Assembly (NCBI RefSeq): GCF_016595495.1
Contig: NZ_JAENIM010000041.1
Coordinates: forward strand, 1 to 64,000
Source of the DNA: Persicirhabdus sediminis
GTDB taxonomy: Bacteria > Verrucomicrobiota > Verrucomicrobiia > Verrucomicrobiales > Akkermansiaceae
DNA: 64,000 nucleotides
Reading direction: 5' to 3'
Part shown: piece after piece, positions 1-9,204 of the stretch
Numbering within the stretch: position 1 is the first letter of the stretch
Layout: the number at the start of each line of letters is the position of its first letter
Notes under the pieces: generated by a model
Seen by the model: only the letters and a program-made list of their open reading frames with translations
What the model was told of the DNA's origin: nothing
Database searches by the model: none
Translations under genes and position numbers: made by a program

Positions 1-31
1 AAGCCACTGATTCTGTGCGATATTGGTGATT

Positions 32-1231
32 ATGAAATCTCCAGAACCATTGCAGAATCAACAAAAACCAGTGGCAAGTAAGCCGCTTACGCCGCTGCAG
101 TTGGCGGATTGTAAAACGGGTTTTTCTGGTGGCGCGGCGGGCATGATTTGTGCGCCGCCATCGGGTGGGCATGTGCGCATTGTTGGCGATGATCGGCACT
201 CGTATTGTTACCACGTGATGAGTCGCACGGCGGGTGGAGATTACCTGTTTGGCGACCAGGAAAAAGAAGCATTTTTGCGCATCATGTGGCGCATGGCGCG
301 CTTCTCAGGCATAAAAATCCTGACTTATTGTTTGATGGATAACCATTTTCACTTGCTCATTCGCGTGCCTAGCAGGGTGAAATTTAACGCCAAGTTTGAA
401 GCCTACGAGTCACAAGGTAGGCCAGACGAAAGACCGACGCAAACCAAGCAGCAAGGAGAAGAGCGGCTGATCGACCACCTGCGAACGCTGTATAGCAAAG
501 CGTACATCAGCCAGCTGCGAGCCGAGTTGGCGCACATGCGCGCCAATGGCATGGAGCGCTATGCTGATGAGCAACTAACTAAATACAAAGAGCGTTTTTG
601 TAACTTAGAAAAATTCGTTAAAGAACTTAAAGAGCGCTACAGCCGGTGGTATAACAAAACTCACGGAAGGCGCGGAGCGTTGTGGATGGGCCGCTACAAA
701 AGCGTGTTGGTAGAATCTACTAACAAACCAGCCGAGCACGAAACCGGTGAAGATTTCACCGCGCTTCATGCGATCGCCGCCTACATCGATCTTAATCCAG
801 TTAGGGCTGATCTCGTTAGCGATCCCAAAGACTACCGATGGTGTGGTTACGCCGCCGCGCTGGCTGGCAGCAAACGCTGTCGCTACGGGCTCTGCGAGGT
901 GATGCGCGTAGCGCAAACTAGCTGGAAGAAAAACGCCCATCGATACCGACTCTGGCTGATAGAAGACGCTGCCATCACTAATGAAAATGCCAAATCCCAG
1001 CTGGAAAATGAACGTGCTAGAGAGGGCAAAATCTCACCCGCCGAGCTACTGCGGCACAAAATAAAATACTTCACCGACGGCGTGGCCATCGGCGGCAAAG
1101 CCTTCATCAACAATCAATTCAGAACTCACCGCAAAAAATTTGGCAAGAAACGCAAGCAAGGCGCCAAGGCAATTTCGCCAGCTGGAGAAATGACTATCTC
1201 TATCTACTCGCTCAGGCATTTTCACCAATAA
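32..1231 (+). CDS. Y1 (IS200-like, HUH) transposase, large form
   Basis: A 399-residue protein with the single-strand DNA transposase fold. The HUH motif DNHFHLLIRVP places metal-binding histidines near residues 105 and 107. The probable nucleophilic tyrosine lies near residue 251 in AAYIDLNPVRADLV. Between these sits a helical, charged insertion of about 120 residues, and a basic tail follows. It is therefore much longer than the ~150-residue IS200 TnpA and resembles the chromosomal, often single-copy Y1 transposases. In-frame TTG (23) and GTG (26) codons precede the ATG chosen at 32; no clear ribosome-binding site decides between them. The right flank shows no terminal hairpin, and the left flank is cut by the window edge, so element ends cannot be drawn. 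The gene is convergent with galK. Confidence 0.8.
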   Translation: MKSPEPLQNQQKPVASKPLTPLQLADCKTGFSGGAAGMICAPPSGGHVRIVGDDRHSYCYHVMSRTAGGDYLFGDQEKEAFLRIMWRMARFSGIKILTYCLMDNHFHLLIRVPSRVKFNAKFEAYESQGRPDERPTQTKQQGEERLIDHLRTLYSKAYISQLRAELAHMRANGMERYADEQLTKYKERFCNLEKFVKELKERYSRWYNKTHGRRGALWMGRYKSVLVESTNKPAEHETGEDFTALHAIAAYIDLNPVRADLVSDPKDYRWCGYAAALAGSKRCRYGLCEVMRVAQTSWKKNAHRYRLWLIEDAAITNENAKSQLENERAREGKISPAELLRHKIKYFTDGVAIGGKAFINNQFRTHRKKFGKKRKQGAKAISPAGEMTISIYSLRHFHQ

Positions 1232-1271
1232 ACATCGCTACGTAAGTTCTCTAGGGTAGAAAGTTTTGAGA

Positions 1272-2450
1272 TTAGACTTCAGCAGCAGGTGTCGTTAGTG
1301 AACCAGCTACGATACTTGGGCAAAAAATCATAGGCGTTTGGTGAGTGGCAATACGGTATTTGTCGTAGATCTCTTCCATGACATGTCTAACGCTATCTTT
1401 CTGCACTAAGGTGATTGTGGAGCCGCCAAACCCACCTCCTGTCATTTTGCTGCCAAGCACACCGCCCTCGTGACCGATTGTTTGGGCTATGTTAGCCATG
1501 ACGTCTAACTCATAGCAGGTAGCTTCATAATCATGCTGCAACGATTGGTGGCTGGCATTCATGAGTTGGCCAACGTGGTCGTAGTCGCGTTCAGTCCATG
1601 CCGCTAGAGCAATTTTAGATCGCTCGATTTCAGCGATCACGTGGCGGCTACGTTTGTAGGCGAGATGGGAAATATCATCTTGGCGTGCTTCTAACTCAGT
1701 CATGGTGACATCACGCCACGATTCTTTTTCTAGCAAGCTAAGTGTATCGTCGACTTGGCGCCTGCGAGATGCATACGAGCCGTCGTTGAGGTGGTGGTAT
1801 TTTTTTGTATTGGCTACAATCAAGGCCAACTCGTCGGTCGGAAATGGTACGTAGCTAGAGCTGATGTCACGGCAGTCTAGCGAAATTAAGTGATCCTGTT
1901 TGGAAAAAATGGTGACGTAAGGGTTCATGATGCCACAAGGCACGCCTGCAAAACTGTGCTCGGCTCGCTGGCACAATATCGCTTTGAGCGTTTTATCTAG
2001 CTGGACACCTATCAGTTGCTCAACCATGTGAGCGGTACAGCATTCAAGTGCAGAGGTACTTGATAGACCAGAGCTACGCGGCAGGTTGCTATGAATGTAG
2101 GCCTGAAAGCCAGGGATGTCGTGATAGCCGATATTATGAAATCCATCGATGATGCCGCGCACATAGTTAGCCCATTCAGGTTCGGATGTGATGAGCTCTA
2201 CATCTAGCGGAATCTCAGTCATGTTTCCAGCTGAGTGCATGCAGATTTCACCTTTCAGCGAATCAGTTTTACGAAAGGCAATGACGATGTAGCGGTCGAT
2301 TGCTGCTGGTAGAACAAGTCCGTCGCAGTAGTCGATATGCTCGCCTATCAGGTTAACGCGGCCAGGCGCCGAGCTGTAATAGTCCGGCTGGTGTCCGAAA
2401 ATCTTGGTGAATGTCTCACCAGCTTCTTGCATGAGTTTGGCTAATGCCAT
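1272..2450 (-). CDS. galK: Galactokinase with altered catalytic residue
   Basis: A GHMP-family sugar kinase of 392 residues, the usual galactokinase length. It should phosphorylate galactose at C1 with ATP (Leloir pathway, cytoplasm). The galactokinase signature GRVNLIGEHIDY is at residues 30-41 (Arg31, Glu37, Asp40). The ATP-binding loop SSGLSSTSALE is near 126-136 and the GHMP C-terminal motif GSKMTGGGFGGS is near the end. The oddity is at residues 171-178: family members read CGIMDQ, with the Asp as catalytic base, but here the codons read C-G-I-M-N-P, giving Asn176. Catalysis may be lost or altered. No galE, galT or galM lies nearby. The ABC exporter gene upstream is on the same strand, 75 bp away. 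Confidence 0.88.
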   Translation of the reverse strand: MALAKLMQEAGETFTKIFGHQPDYYSSAPGRVNLIGEHIDYCDGLVLPAAIDRYIVIAFRKTDSLKGEICMHSAGNMTEIPLDVELITSEPEWANYVRGIIDGFHNIGYHDIPGFQAYIHSNLPRSSGLSSTSALECCTAHMVEQLIGVQLDKTLKAILCQRAEHSFAGVPCGIMNPYVTIFSKQDHLISLDCRDISSSYVPFPTDELALIVANTKKYHHLNDGSYASRRRQVDDTLSLLEKESWRDVTMTELEARQDDISHLAYKRSRHVIAEIERSKIALAAWTERDYDHVGQLMNASHQSLQHDYEATCYELDVMANIAQTIGHEGGVLGSKMTGGGFGGSTITLVQKDSVRHVMEEIYDKYRIATHQTPMIFCPSIVAGSLTTPAAEV

Positions 2451-2525
2451 GACAACTCAACTTAACTCAGGTGATAGAAAAATAAAAGTCTTTAGGTGAA
2501 GATGACGGGGGAATTCTTCACAATC

Positions 2526-4265
2526 TTAGTTGTCGGCTTGTTGTTGCTCAGTGAGAAGCGACTGGCGGCAGAGCTTAGCATAATGGCCGTCCAGCTGGAT
2601 GAGCTCGTCATGTTTGCCTGTCTCTATGATGCATCCGCGCTCGAGGTAGTGGATTTGGTCGGCATTGCGAATGGTTGAGAGCCTGTGGGCAATCACAAAG
2701 GCGGTGCGGTTTTCCATTAGGTTTTCCAGCGCCTGTTGGATGAGCCGCTCGGTGTGGCTATCCACTGCTGCTGTCGCTTCGTCTAATAACAAAATTGGTG
2801 GGTTTTTAATCAACGCTCTAGCAATGGATAATCGTTGGCGCTCGCCACCTGAGAGTTTCACACCTCGTTCACCAACGATGGTATCCAGCCCGTTGCTGAG
2901 TTCGCGGACAAATCCAGCAGCATTGGCTGCTTCAAGCGCATTCCACATTTGTTCGTCACTTGCGGATCGATCAGCTAACAACAAGTTGTGACGCACGGTA
3001 TCATTAAATAAAAATGCATCTTGGGTGACATAACCAATTTGTGAGCGCAGTGATTGTTTATCCATTTTGTTGAGCTCAATGCCGTCCACAGTGATAGATC
3101 CTTCATTGTACTCGTAGAAACGCGTGAGCAAGTTGACGATGGTAGATTTACCAGCGCCAGTAGAACCAACTAGAGCAACCATCTGACCAGGCTTTGCTTC
3201 TAGCTGGATATTTTTCAGCGTAGGGATATCTCCATAGGAAAAGCTAACATCGTTAAAGACAACATGGCCATTAGCTGGGCTCGGCAGCTTGGTGCCGCTA
3301 TGCGCTTGTACTTCATCATCGGTATCAAGAATGAGAAAGACACGCTCAGCCGCCGCTCTGGATGATAGAGCCATTTGGTTAAGTTGATGGAGTCGGCTGA
3401 TAGGATCGTAGAGCGCCCAGATCACTGTGAGGAATGCAACTAAAGTACTGATTTCACTCTGACTGTGGATGATTTGATAGGCGCCGACACCTAGAACTAG
3501 AATGTACCCTAGCGAGTTTAGAAAACTCATGCTAGATGAATAGATGGCCCATGCGCGCATGACTTTGAGAGTGGCTGATTTGAGCGCGGATGATTTCTCG
3601 TTGAAATGCTTCAGTTCAGGTTCTTCAGCGGCGTATGATTTGATTTGTCTAATGCCAGCAATGTTATCGTGCAGCATTGAGTTCATATTATCAGTAGCCT
3701 TGCGCACGTGGCGGTGGCGATCCTGTGAGTGGCGGCTGTAAAAGTATGCTGAGATTACTAAAAAGGGCAGAGGAGCGAGGGCGCACAGCGCTAAGGTTGC
3801 ATTTTTAGTGAATAAAAAGACGCTAACAACGATGACTTGGAGGATGGCAATGAGGCCTTGCTCGATACCGTCGATGAGCAAGCGTTCCATCATCGGCACG
3901 TCTTCTGCCACTCTCGTCATAACGTCACCTGAGCGACGGTTATCAAACCAGCGAACTGGCAGCCTCTGAAGTTTTTTGTATAAATCTGAGCGCAGATCGT
4001 AGATGACTTTTTGCTCGAGGTGGTTGTTAAGAATAATGCGCAGATAGTTTAATAAGTCGCGTGAAAAGAAGGCAGCTAAAGCAATGGAAATATAGGGAAA
4101 AAGCATTTCATGGCGTCCATTTTCCAAAACTTCACTAACAACAAGGCTAGATATTTGCGGAAAAACAATGACCAGCAGAGTCATTGCCACGGCGCAAATT
4201 AGAAGTCCACTAGCAAGAGCGGGGGATCGTTTTATGTACGCAAATATGCGGGTTACAGTGTTCAT
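2526..4265 (-). CDS. ABC exporter, fused permease-ATPase (MsbA-like)
   Basis: A 579-residue half-transporter of the type I exporter class: an N-terminal membrane domain (residues ~15-305, about six hydrophobic helices) followed by a nucleotide-binding domain. Visible motifs are Walker A GSTGAGKST, signature LSGGERQR, Walker B ILLLDEAT and the H-loop histidine in IAHRLST. It should act as a homodimer in the inner membrane, exporting a lipid or other amphipathic substrate; MsbA-type lipid A flipping is possible but the substrate cannot be read from sequence. It is divergent from the coiled-coil gene at 4420 across about 155 bp. galK follows on the same strand and could be cotranscribed. Confidence 0.85.
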   Translation of the reverse strand: MNTVTRIFAYIKRSPALASGLLICAVAMTLLVIVFPQISSLVVSEVLENGRHEMLFPYISIALAAFFSRDLLNYLRIILNNHLEQKVIYDLRSDLYKKLQRLPVRWFDNRRSGDVMTRVAEDVPMMERLLIDGIEQGLIAILQVIVVSVFLFTKNATLALCALAPLPFLVISAYFYSRHSQDRHRHVRKATDNMNSMLHDNIAGIRQIKSYAAEEPELKHFNEKSSALKSATLKVMRAWAIYSSSMSFLNSLGYILVLGVGAYQIIHSQSEISTLVAFLTVIWALYDPISRLHQLNQMALSSRAAAERVFLILDTDDEVQAHSGTKLPSPANGHVVFNDVSFSYGDIPTLKNIQLEAKPGQMVALVGSTGAGKSTIVNLLTRFYEYNEGSITVDGIELNKMDKQSLRSQIGYVTQDAFLFNDTVRHNLLLADRSASDEQMWNALEAANAAGFVRELSNGLDTIVGERGVKLSGGERQRLSIARALIKNPPILLLDEATAAVDSHTERLIQQALENLMENRTAFVIAHRLSTIRNADQIHYLERGCIIETGKHDELIQLDGHYAKLCRQSLLTEQQQADN

Positions 4266-4271
4266 GTTCGT

Positions 4272-4302
4272 TTGACAAAATTATGATGTGTGGGGGGATA
4301 AT
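4272..4302 (+). promoter_or_regulatory. Candidate sigma70-type promoter for the coiled-coil gene pair
   Basis: A consensus -35 TTGACA (4272-4277) and a -10 GATAAT (4297-4302) are separated by 19 bp, slightly longer than ideal. They face the gene starting at 4420. The resulting leader of about 110 nt contains a run of eight C (4353-4360). Confidence 0.4.
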
Positions 4303-4419
4303 GTAAAGACATGGCTGGTTCGTTTAAAAAAGTATGAACTTTTGAGTTGCCGCCCCCCCCGTCGGTCTCCTAGTGTCACGACTACACATAAAATACTCAG
4401 GAACTCACGCACACAAATC

Positions 4420-5220
4420 ATGTCGAAAATATTTATTAGTCTCGCTGTTGTCTTTTCATTGATGGGCGCTTTTCTCTGGTCGAAAAATGGTACGGCTCTG
4501 GAAAAGAACAAACAAGATACAGAAAACGCTGAGCAAAAGTACGCTCAATTACAGAAAACCTTCACGCAAAGTGTTGCGGAGCTTAACGGCCTGAATGATG
4601 ATATCAAACAAGCTGAAGCTGACATCGAAGAATCTCAGGCCAAACTGGCTGAAGTTTCTAAGCAGCGTGAAGAGATCAAATCTAAAGTTGCTAGCATTGA
4701 GAGCAAGCACGATGACCTCGTAGCTGCACTTGAGCGCGCTAAGGAAGATTCAGCAGATCTACCTAAGCCAGACGTTATCATTCCACAAATCAAGGAGCTC
4801 AAAGCAAGATCACTGCAGGTGGCTACAGATTTGGCTGATGCCGAATCACAGCTGGCTAACCTCAACCAACAGAAAGCTCGTACTGATGTTGAGCTAGCTA
4901 ACTTCAATGAAAAATTAGCGGCTACTAGAAGTGGAAAATCATTTCCGAATTTAAAGACACGCGTATCAGCTGTCTACCGCAACTGGGGTTTTGTTCTTCT
5001 ATCAGCAGGTGACAAACAAGGTGTTGTTACCGGATCAATTCTTGACGTTGTTCGCGACGAGGAAGTTGTAGCGAAACTACAAGTGACTGCAGTAGAAGCA
5101 AACAAAGCATCTGCTAACATCGTCAGAGAGTCTGTAGCTGAAGGTGTAAATCTTCACCCTGGAGATGTCGTCATCGCTGAACAAACAATCAGTGCCTCAG
5201 AAGTTGCAGTTATCAAGTAA
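4420..5220 (+). CDS. Membrane-anchored coiled-coil protein with C-terminal beta domain (paralogue 1)
   Basis: A 266-residue protein of unknown function. Residues ~3-20 form one hydrophobic segment (signal anchor). Residues ~25-165 are rich in K, E, Q and A with coiled-coil periodicity. A compact C-terminal region from ~185 (RNWGFVLLSAGDKQGV ... HPGDVVIAEQ) has an alternating beta pattern. The same order and C-terminal pattern recur in the next gene (5256) and at 10202, so the three are paralogues. The ATG at 4420 is chosen because the hydrophobic anchor starts there; an open frame continues upstream to 4288 but codes for a Pro/Arg-rich stretch unlike a leader. The next gene follows 35 bp downstream and is probably cotranscribed. 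A periplasmic scaffold role is a guess. Confidence 0.75.
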   Translation: MSKIFISLAVVFSLMGAFLWSKNGTALEKNKQDTENAEQKYAQLQKTFTQSVAELNGLNDDIKQAEADIEESQAKLAEVSKQREEIKSKVASIESKHDDLVAALERAKEDSADLPKPDVIIPQIKELKARSLQVATDLADAESQLANLNQQKARTDVELANFNEKLAATRSGKSFPNLKTRVSAVYRNWGFVLLSAGDKQGVVTGSILDVVRDEEVVAKLQVTAVEANKASANIVRESVAEGVNLHPGDVVIAEQTISASEVAVIK

Positions 5221-5255
5221 TTGCTAGAATCGAAAACCATTACTGATTAAAGATC

Positions 5256-6059
5256 ATGAAAGCTATTATTTATGGAGTTGTAACGGCAGCCGCTCTCGGT
5301 GGAGCTTATGTTTCATACCAACAAAAAACTGAGTTTGAAGCTAGCATCGAAGAACTGGCAGGTGTTAACCAAAACATCGAGGTTCAGCTAGGCAATAACC
5401 GCAACAAAGAGAAAGAAGTAGAAGCAGCTAAGGCTGACTACGATACTAAAAACAATACGCTGTTGGATGCTAACGGCGATCTCGAAGTTGCAAACAAAGA
5501 TTTACAAGCTGAAACACGTTCCATGCAGGCTATTGAGCGCAAAGTTGCCTCAGTACAAACAGAACTTGATAAGCAGATTGAGTCAGTGAAGCAGATCAAG
5601 GAGCTCTTTGGCGCCGAGAATGTTGAACTCGACGAAGTCGGTGGATTCATCACCGATCTGGAGAACGAAGTAACCAACAACACAGTTAAGCTGGAAGATA
5701 CTCAGCTGCTTGTTGACGGAGCTCAGAAGGCAGTTGATAGCAATAACGAAGGCATTGCTTCTGTGAAGAAGCGTCTTGCAGATCGCTCAGCGCGCATTGC
5801 CTCCAACAGCAAGAGTGGTTTGGTAACAGCGGTGAACAACGACTGGGGATTTGCAGTGGTTAATGTGCCAACTGACATGCCTATCAATACTTCTACCAAG
5901 TTGATGGTAAGAAGAGGTAGCGACCTCATCGGCCGCCTCAAGATCTCAGCTATCGAAGGTTCACGTCTCGTTACTGACATCGACTACAAGAGCATGAAGC
6001 CAGGTGTTCTGATTCAGCCAGGCGACCAAGTGATTCTTCAGAAGCCAGTTGCTAACTAA
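5256..6059 (+). CDS. Membrane-anchored coiled-coil protein with C-terminal beta domain (paralogue 2)
   Basis: A 267-residue protein of unknown function, paired with the preceding gene. It has a short hydrophobic anchor at residues ~3-20 and a long coiled coil at ~25-180. The C-terminal domain (NDWGFAVVNV ... LMVRRGSDLIGRLKIS ... IQPGDQVIL) matches the paralogues at 4420 and 10202 in the order of its hydrophobic strands and the final PGD-V element. The ATG at 5256 directly precedes the anchor. An intrinsic terminator follows at 6089, so the two genes probably form a short operon. The C-terminal part may be an SH3-like or FlgT-C-like barrel, which is inference from strand pattern only. Confidence 0.75.
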   Translation: MKAIIYGVVTAAALGGAYVSYQQKTEFEASIEELAGVNQNIEVQLGNNRNKEKEVEAAKADYDTKNNTLLDANGDLEVANKDLQAETRSMQAIERKVASVQTELDKQIESVKQIKELFGAENVELDEVGGFITDLENEVTNNTVKLEDTQLLVDGAQKAVDSNNEGIASVKKRLADRSARIASNSKSGLVTAVNNDWGFAVVNVPTDMPINTSTKLMVRRGSDLIGRLKISAIEGSRLVTDIDYKSMKPGVLIQPGDQVILQKPVAN

Positions 6060-6088
6060 TAGCTGCTAGCTGAAATATTTTCCAATCA

Positions 6089-6122
6089 CCCCGGTGCGAC
6101 TGATTCGCATCGGGGTTTTTTG
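6089..6122 (+). terminator. Rho-independent terminator
   Basis: A GC-rich stem, CCCCGGTGCG pairing with CGCATCGGGG (one G-T wobble), with a 7-nt loop and a T6 tract. It ends the 4420-6059 gene pair. Confidence 0.85.
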
Positions 6123-6200
6123 TTGTTTGAAAATGCAATCATTCTAACTGACTAAGAGATGTCAGCTAGGTGAGTTGGGGAAATTTCTCGCTAGCTTAAG

Positions 6201-8039
6201 TTAGCGAATCGCACGGTTAGTCATATTACCGAGCATCTCTTTGAGATCTTTAGCCTCCTGCATCATCGAGAGCAGCAGTTGGGGATCAGCTTGTACGGCT
6301 GGGTCAGCCATGCGAGCGCGCAGTGCCGCTTCCTTTTTCTGCAAGTGTGAGGAAATTAACATGCTAGATGCTTGTTCGGCAGCTAGCACTGGATTTTCAG
6401 CTGGAGGATCGCTGAGCATTGGACGCACCGCCATTTGGTCGCCTTCAGCTAGTTTGCTGATGAAGGTTTGTACCGCAGCTGGGTTGTCGCAATTTGGACG
6501 TTGCGATAAAATTTTCAACAGAATCGCCCCGCCGTAGCTTTGTTGTAGCGCCTCGTAGAGTGATTCGACTTGCTCGCACATCCATTCTTGAGCTTCGCTA
6601 TGGCAGAGCGCCAGCTGGCACAGTGTGGCCACACTGCGATCTAGCTGGGTCGCTTGGACTTTCTCTTCCTGAGCTGCTTCTTTTTTCTCTCTAGCTAGCG
6701 TATAGGAATGCTCACGTTTGTGCTTTTTCTCCGCTCTAACAACGTCGTTGCGCAGTTCTTCAGCGCCGAGTCCCAGCCGGGTGGCAATTTGTAAAACCAG
6801 CGCATCTTTAGTGAGCTTGTCACCAACATGAGCTGCTAGGTCAGCTAGTTTGCGGGCGAGCTCGGCTTTTTCCTGAATAGTATTGAGGCTGGAGTTTTTG
6901 AACTCGTGGGCAAACTTGAACTCAAAAAATTCTTTAGCGTCATCTAGCAGCTGGCGGAATGCCTCGATGCCAAATTCTTTGATGTAAGAATCAGGGTCTT
7001 GTTTGGGCGGCATGCTAACGACTCGCACGGCAATTTTCTCAGCCGTTAGATGAGCGAATGCACGATCGGCTGCTTTGAATCCAGCTGCGTCTGAGTCGTA
7101 GCAGAGCACGACTTCTTTGGTATAGCGGCCGATGAGTTTGGCGTGCTGCGGAGTGAAGGCGGTGCCGAGTGGGGCGATGGCATTTTCGATGCCTTGTTCT
7201 GAGCAGCTGATGGCGTCGATTTGTCCTTCGCAGAGGAGGGCAAATTTGGCCTTCATGATGGGTCGTTTGGCTTTATCGAGGCCAAAAACAACACGAGATT
7301 TATCAAATACGAGGGTTTGTGATGAGTTGATGTATTTACCTGAGTTAGGGTCTTCTATCAGCTGGCGGCCACTGAAGGCGATGATGTCGCCGTAGTCGTT
7401 GTGGATAGGAAACATCAACCGGTTGCGGAAGCGCAGATAGAGCCCAGCATTGGGGTTGCGGTCATTTTTCAGCGCACAGATGCCGGCGTCTACCAGCTCG
7501 CGGCCAGAGAATTTTTTCTCTTTGGCCCATTTAAAGATGACCTGAGCATTATCGGGCATCCAGCCCACTAACCATCGCTGAGCCATTTCACCGCCAAATC
7601 CACGACCGCGCATGTAGTCGCGCGCGTGTCGGCAGTCCGGTGATTTCATCAGCAGCTCGTTGAGGTAGCGAGCGAGTGCGTTGTGCAGTTCTTTCAGTCT
7701 AGCGATGTGTTTGCGTTTGCGCTCTGAGGCGGGATCGTAAACTTCTTCGATCACTGGGATGCCAGCTCTATCAGCGAGCCTTTTCACCGCCTCTGAGTAG
7801 GGCAGATTTTCGTAATCGCGGATGAACTTGATAGCGTCACCACTGGCGCCACAGCCGAAGCAGTGGTAGAACTGGCGCACTGGGTTGATATTAAATGAAG
7901 GTGTGCGCTCGGAGTGAAATGGGCACAGCGCGACGTAGGCCGAGCCGTTGCGTTTCACCTCGATATAAGATCCAATGAGGTCAGCGATATCAGTAGCGGC
8001 TAGCACTTTCTCGCGGGTTTCATCAGGAATCATTGGCAT
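6201..8039 (-). CDS. dnaG: DNA primase
   Basis: Primase of 612 residues that makes RNA primers for chromosome replication. The N-terminal CHC2 zinc-binding domain has Cys39, His42, Cys60 and Cys63 (LCPFH ... HCFGCGASGD). The catalytic core follows (FRNRLMFPIHN), then the TOPRIM domain with CEGQIDAI near residue 270 and the acidic motif CYDSDAAGFKAADRA. The C-terminal ~180 residues are helical and should contain the helicase-binding domain. Length and domain order are normal for the family. A second ATG two codons in (8033) is possible. rpoD and rpsU, often next to dnaG, are absent here. Divergent from the isochorismate-synthase-like gene at 8140. Confidence 0.95.
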   Translation of the reverse strand: MPMIPDETREKVLAATDIADLIGSYIEVKRNGSAYVALCPFHSERTPSFNINPVRQFYHCFGCGASGDAIKFIRDYENLPYSEAVKRLADRAGIPVIEEVYDPASERKRKHIARLKELHNALARYLNELLMKSPDCRHARDYMRGRGFGGEMAQRWLVGWMPDNAQVIFKWAKEKKFSGRELVDAGICALKNDRNPNAGLYLRFRNRLMFPIHNDYGDIIAFSGRQLIEDPNSGKYINSSQTLVFDKSRVVFGLDKAKRPIMKAKFALLCEGQIDAISCSEQGIENAIAPLGTAFTPQHAKLIGRYTKEVVLCYDSDAAGFKAADRAFAHLTAEKIAVRVVSMPPKQDPDSYIKEFGIEAFRQLLDDAKEFFEFKFAHEFKNSSLNTIQEKAELARKLADLAAHVGDKLTKDALVLQIATRLGLGAEELRNDVVRAEKKHKREHSYTLAREKKEAAQEEKVQATQLDRSVATLCQLALCHSEAQEWMCEQVESLYEALQQSYGGAILLKILSQRPNCDNPAAVQTFISKLAEGDQMAVRPMLSDPPAENPVLAAEQASSMLISSHLQKKEAALRARMADPAVQADPQLLLSMMQEAKDLKEMLGNMTNRAIR

Positions 8040-8139
8040 GTCATTTTTCTACTCCACAGCGGCCAAGATTCAAGCCATTTGAGCAGCTGGAAGCATCACG
8101 CGCTTGACCACACCGCACAGGCGTGTTCCCTTTGACTTG

Positions 8140-9156
8140 ATGAGCGCATTGCCAGCTGAGTTTGCATTTATTAAAGTGGGTTGTGGAAAATTCCTTATTG
8201 GACACGGTCCATTTGAGTTTTGTGCCCAGCAGCCAGCTGGCCAGACGGCTTTTTACATCAATGATTTTTTCCTGCAAAACAAGCAGCCGTGGATAGTGCC
8301 AGCGCGCACTGAGTGGGTGGACTCTCTGACCGAGCTACTGCCAGCTGGCGAGAGTGTGAAGATTGCTTGGAGCAAGATGGAGGCGGATGCCTTTGCCGAA
8401 GTATTTGCTCAGATTAATGATGCCATTTCGGTGGGATTGATTGAAAAATCAGTGCCTGTAGCGGTGCAGCAGGGGCAGCTAGTTGAAGGCACCGTGCTGG
8501 ATATTTTGGCGACTATGACCGAGCTGGACGAGCCTTTCATCAGCTACGGATATGTGGCTGGCGGCAAAGGATTTTTTGGCGCCACCCCTGAGCTATTGTT
8601 CAACCTTAAAGGTAAAGTTTTGCAAACAATGGCGCTGGCTGGAACCGCCAAAGCCGACGAGCGAGAAGTTTTTGCCGTCGATCCCAAAGAGATCCGCGAA
8701 CACGCATTTGTCGCCCAAACATTGGTGGCCAAACTCTCTGACATCGGCGAAGTCGAGCAGGGGAAACGTGGCATGATGGACCTTGGCGAAATTGTCCATT
8801 TCCTCACACCTATCGAAGTGGAATTGTTTGATTATCGTGCGGTGGAAGATTTGATCCGCCGCCTGCATCCTACACCAGCTCTCGGGCCGCTGCCACGCAC
8901 GCGCGAGACGATGAAGATGCTGGAAAATTGGCGCAGCAAGCTAGAATGCCCGGTGCATTTTGGCGCTCCATTTGGGCTAGCTCACGACGGTGAATTCACC
9001 TGTGCGGTAGCTATCCGTGGCGTGCACTTTTCTGGTGAAAATCTCAGCTTGCCATCTGGCTGTGGCGTGATTGAGGCTTCGCGGCTGATGAATGAGTGGC
9101 GCGAACTTAGGCTCAAACGTGAAGCGGTGAAAAAAGTCTTCAGCGCACTTTCATAG
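8140..9156 (+). CDS. menF: Chorismate-binding enzyme, probable isochorismate synthase
   Basis: A 338-residue member of the chorismate-utilising family. The motifs FFGATPELLF, ALAGTA and RLHPTPALGPLPR resemble the isochorismate synthase branch (LHPTPAVGG type) more than anthranilate or aminodeoxychorismate synthase. If so, it converts chorismate to isochorismate for menaquinone. The usual menD, menB or menH partners are not adjacent. The frame is open from a TTG at 8104, but the ATG at 8140 begins the recognisable protein and is chosen. The protein is shorter than E. coli MenF (about 430 residues); the N-terminal strands look abbreviated. A pabB-type function is the main alternative. Confidence 0.72.
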   Translation: MSALPAEFAFIKVGCGKFLIGHGPFEFCAQQPAGQTAFYINDFFLQNKQPWIVPARTEWVDSLTELLPAGESVKIAWSKMEADAFAEVFAQINDAISVGLIEKSVPVAVQQGQLVEGTVLDILATMTELDEPFISYGYVAGGKGFFGATPELLFNLKGKVLQTMALAGTAKADEREVFAVDPKEIREHAFVAQTLVAKLSDIGEVEQGKRGMMDLGEIVHFLTPIEVELFDYRAVEDLIRRLHPTPALGPLPRTRETMKMLENWRSKLECPVHFGAPFGLAHDGEFTCAVAIRGVHFSGENLSLPSGCGVIEASRLMNEWRELRLKREAVKKVFSALS

Positions 9157-9204
9157 CTGGAAAGTAGCTAACAGCCAGCTGAGGGAATAATCTAGCTGGA
9201 ATCG

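Noticed and set aside
4281..4511. Minus-strand 76-codon frame upstream of the ABC exporter
   Set aside because: Overlaps the start of the coiled-coil gene and the candidate promoter; no coding features.
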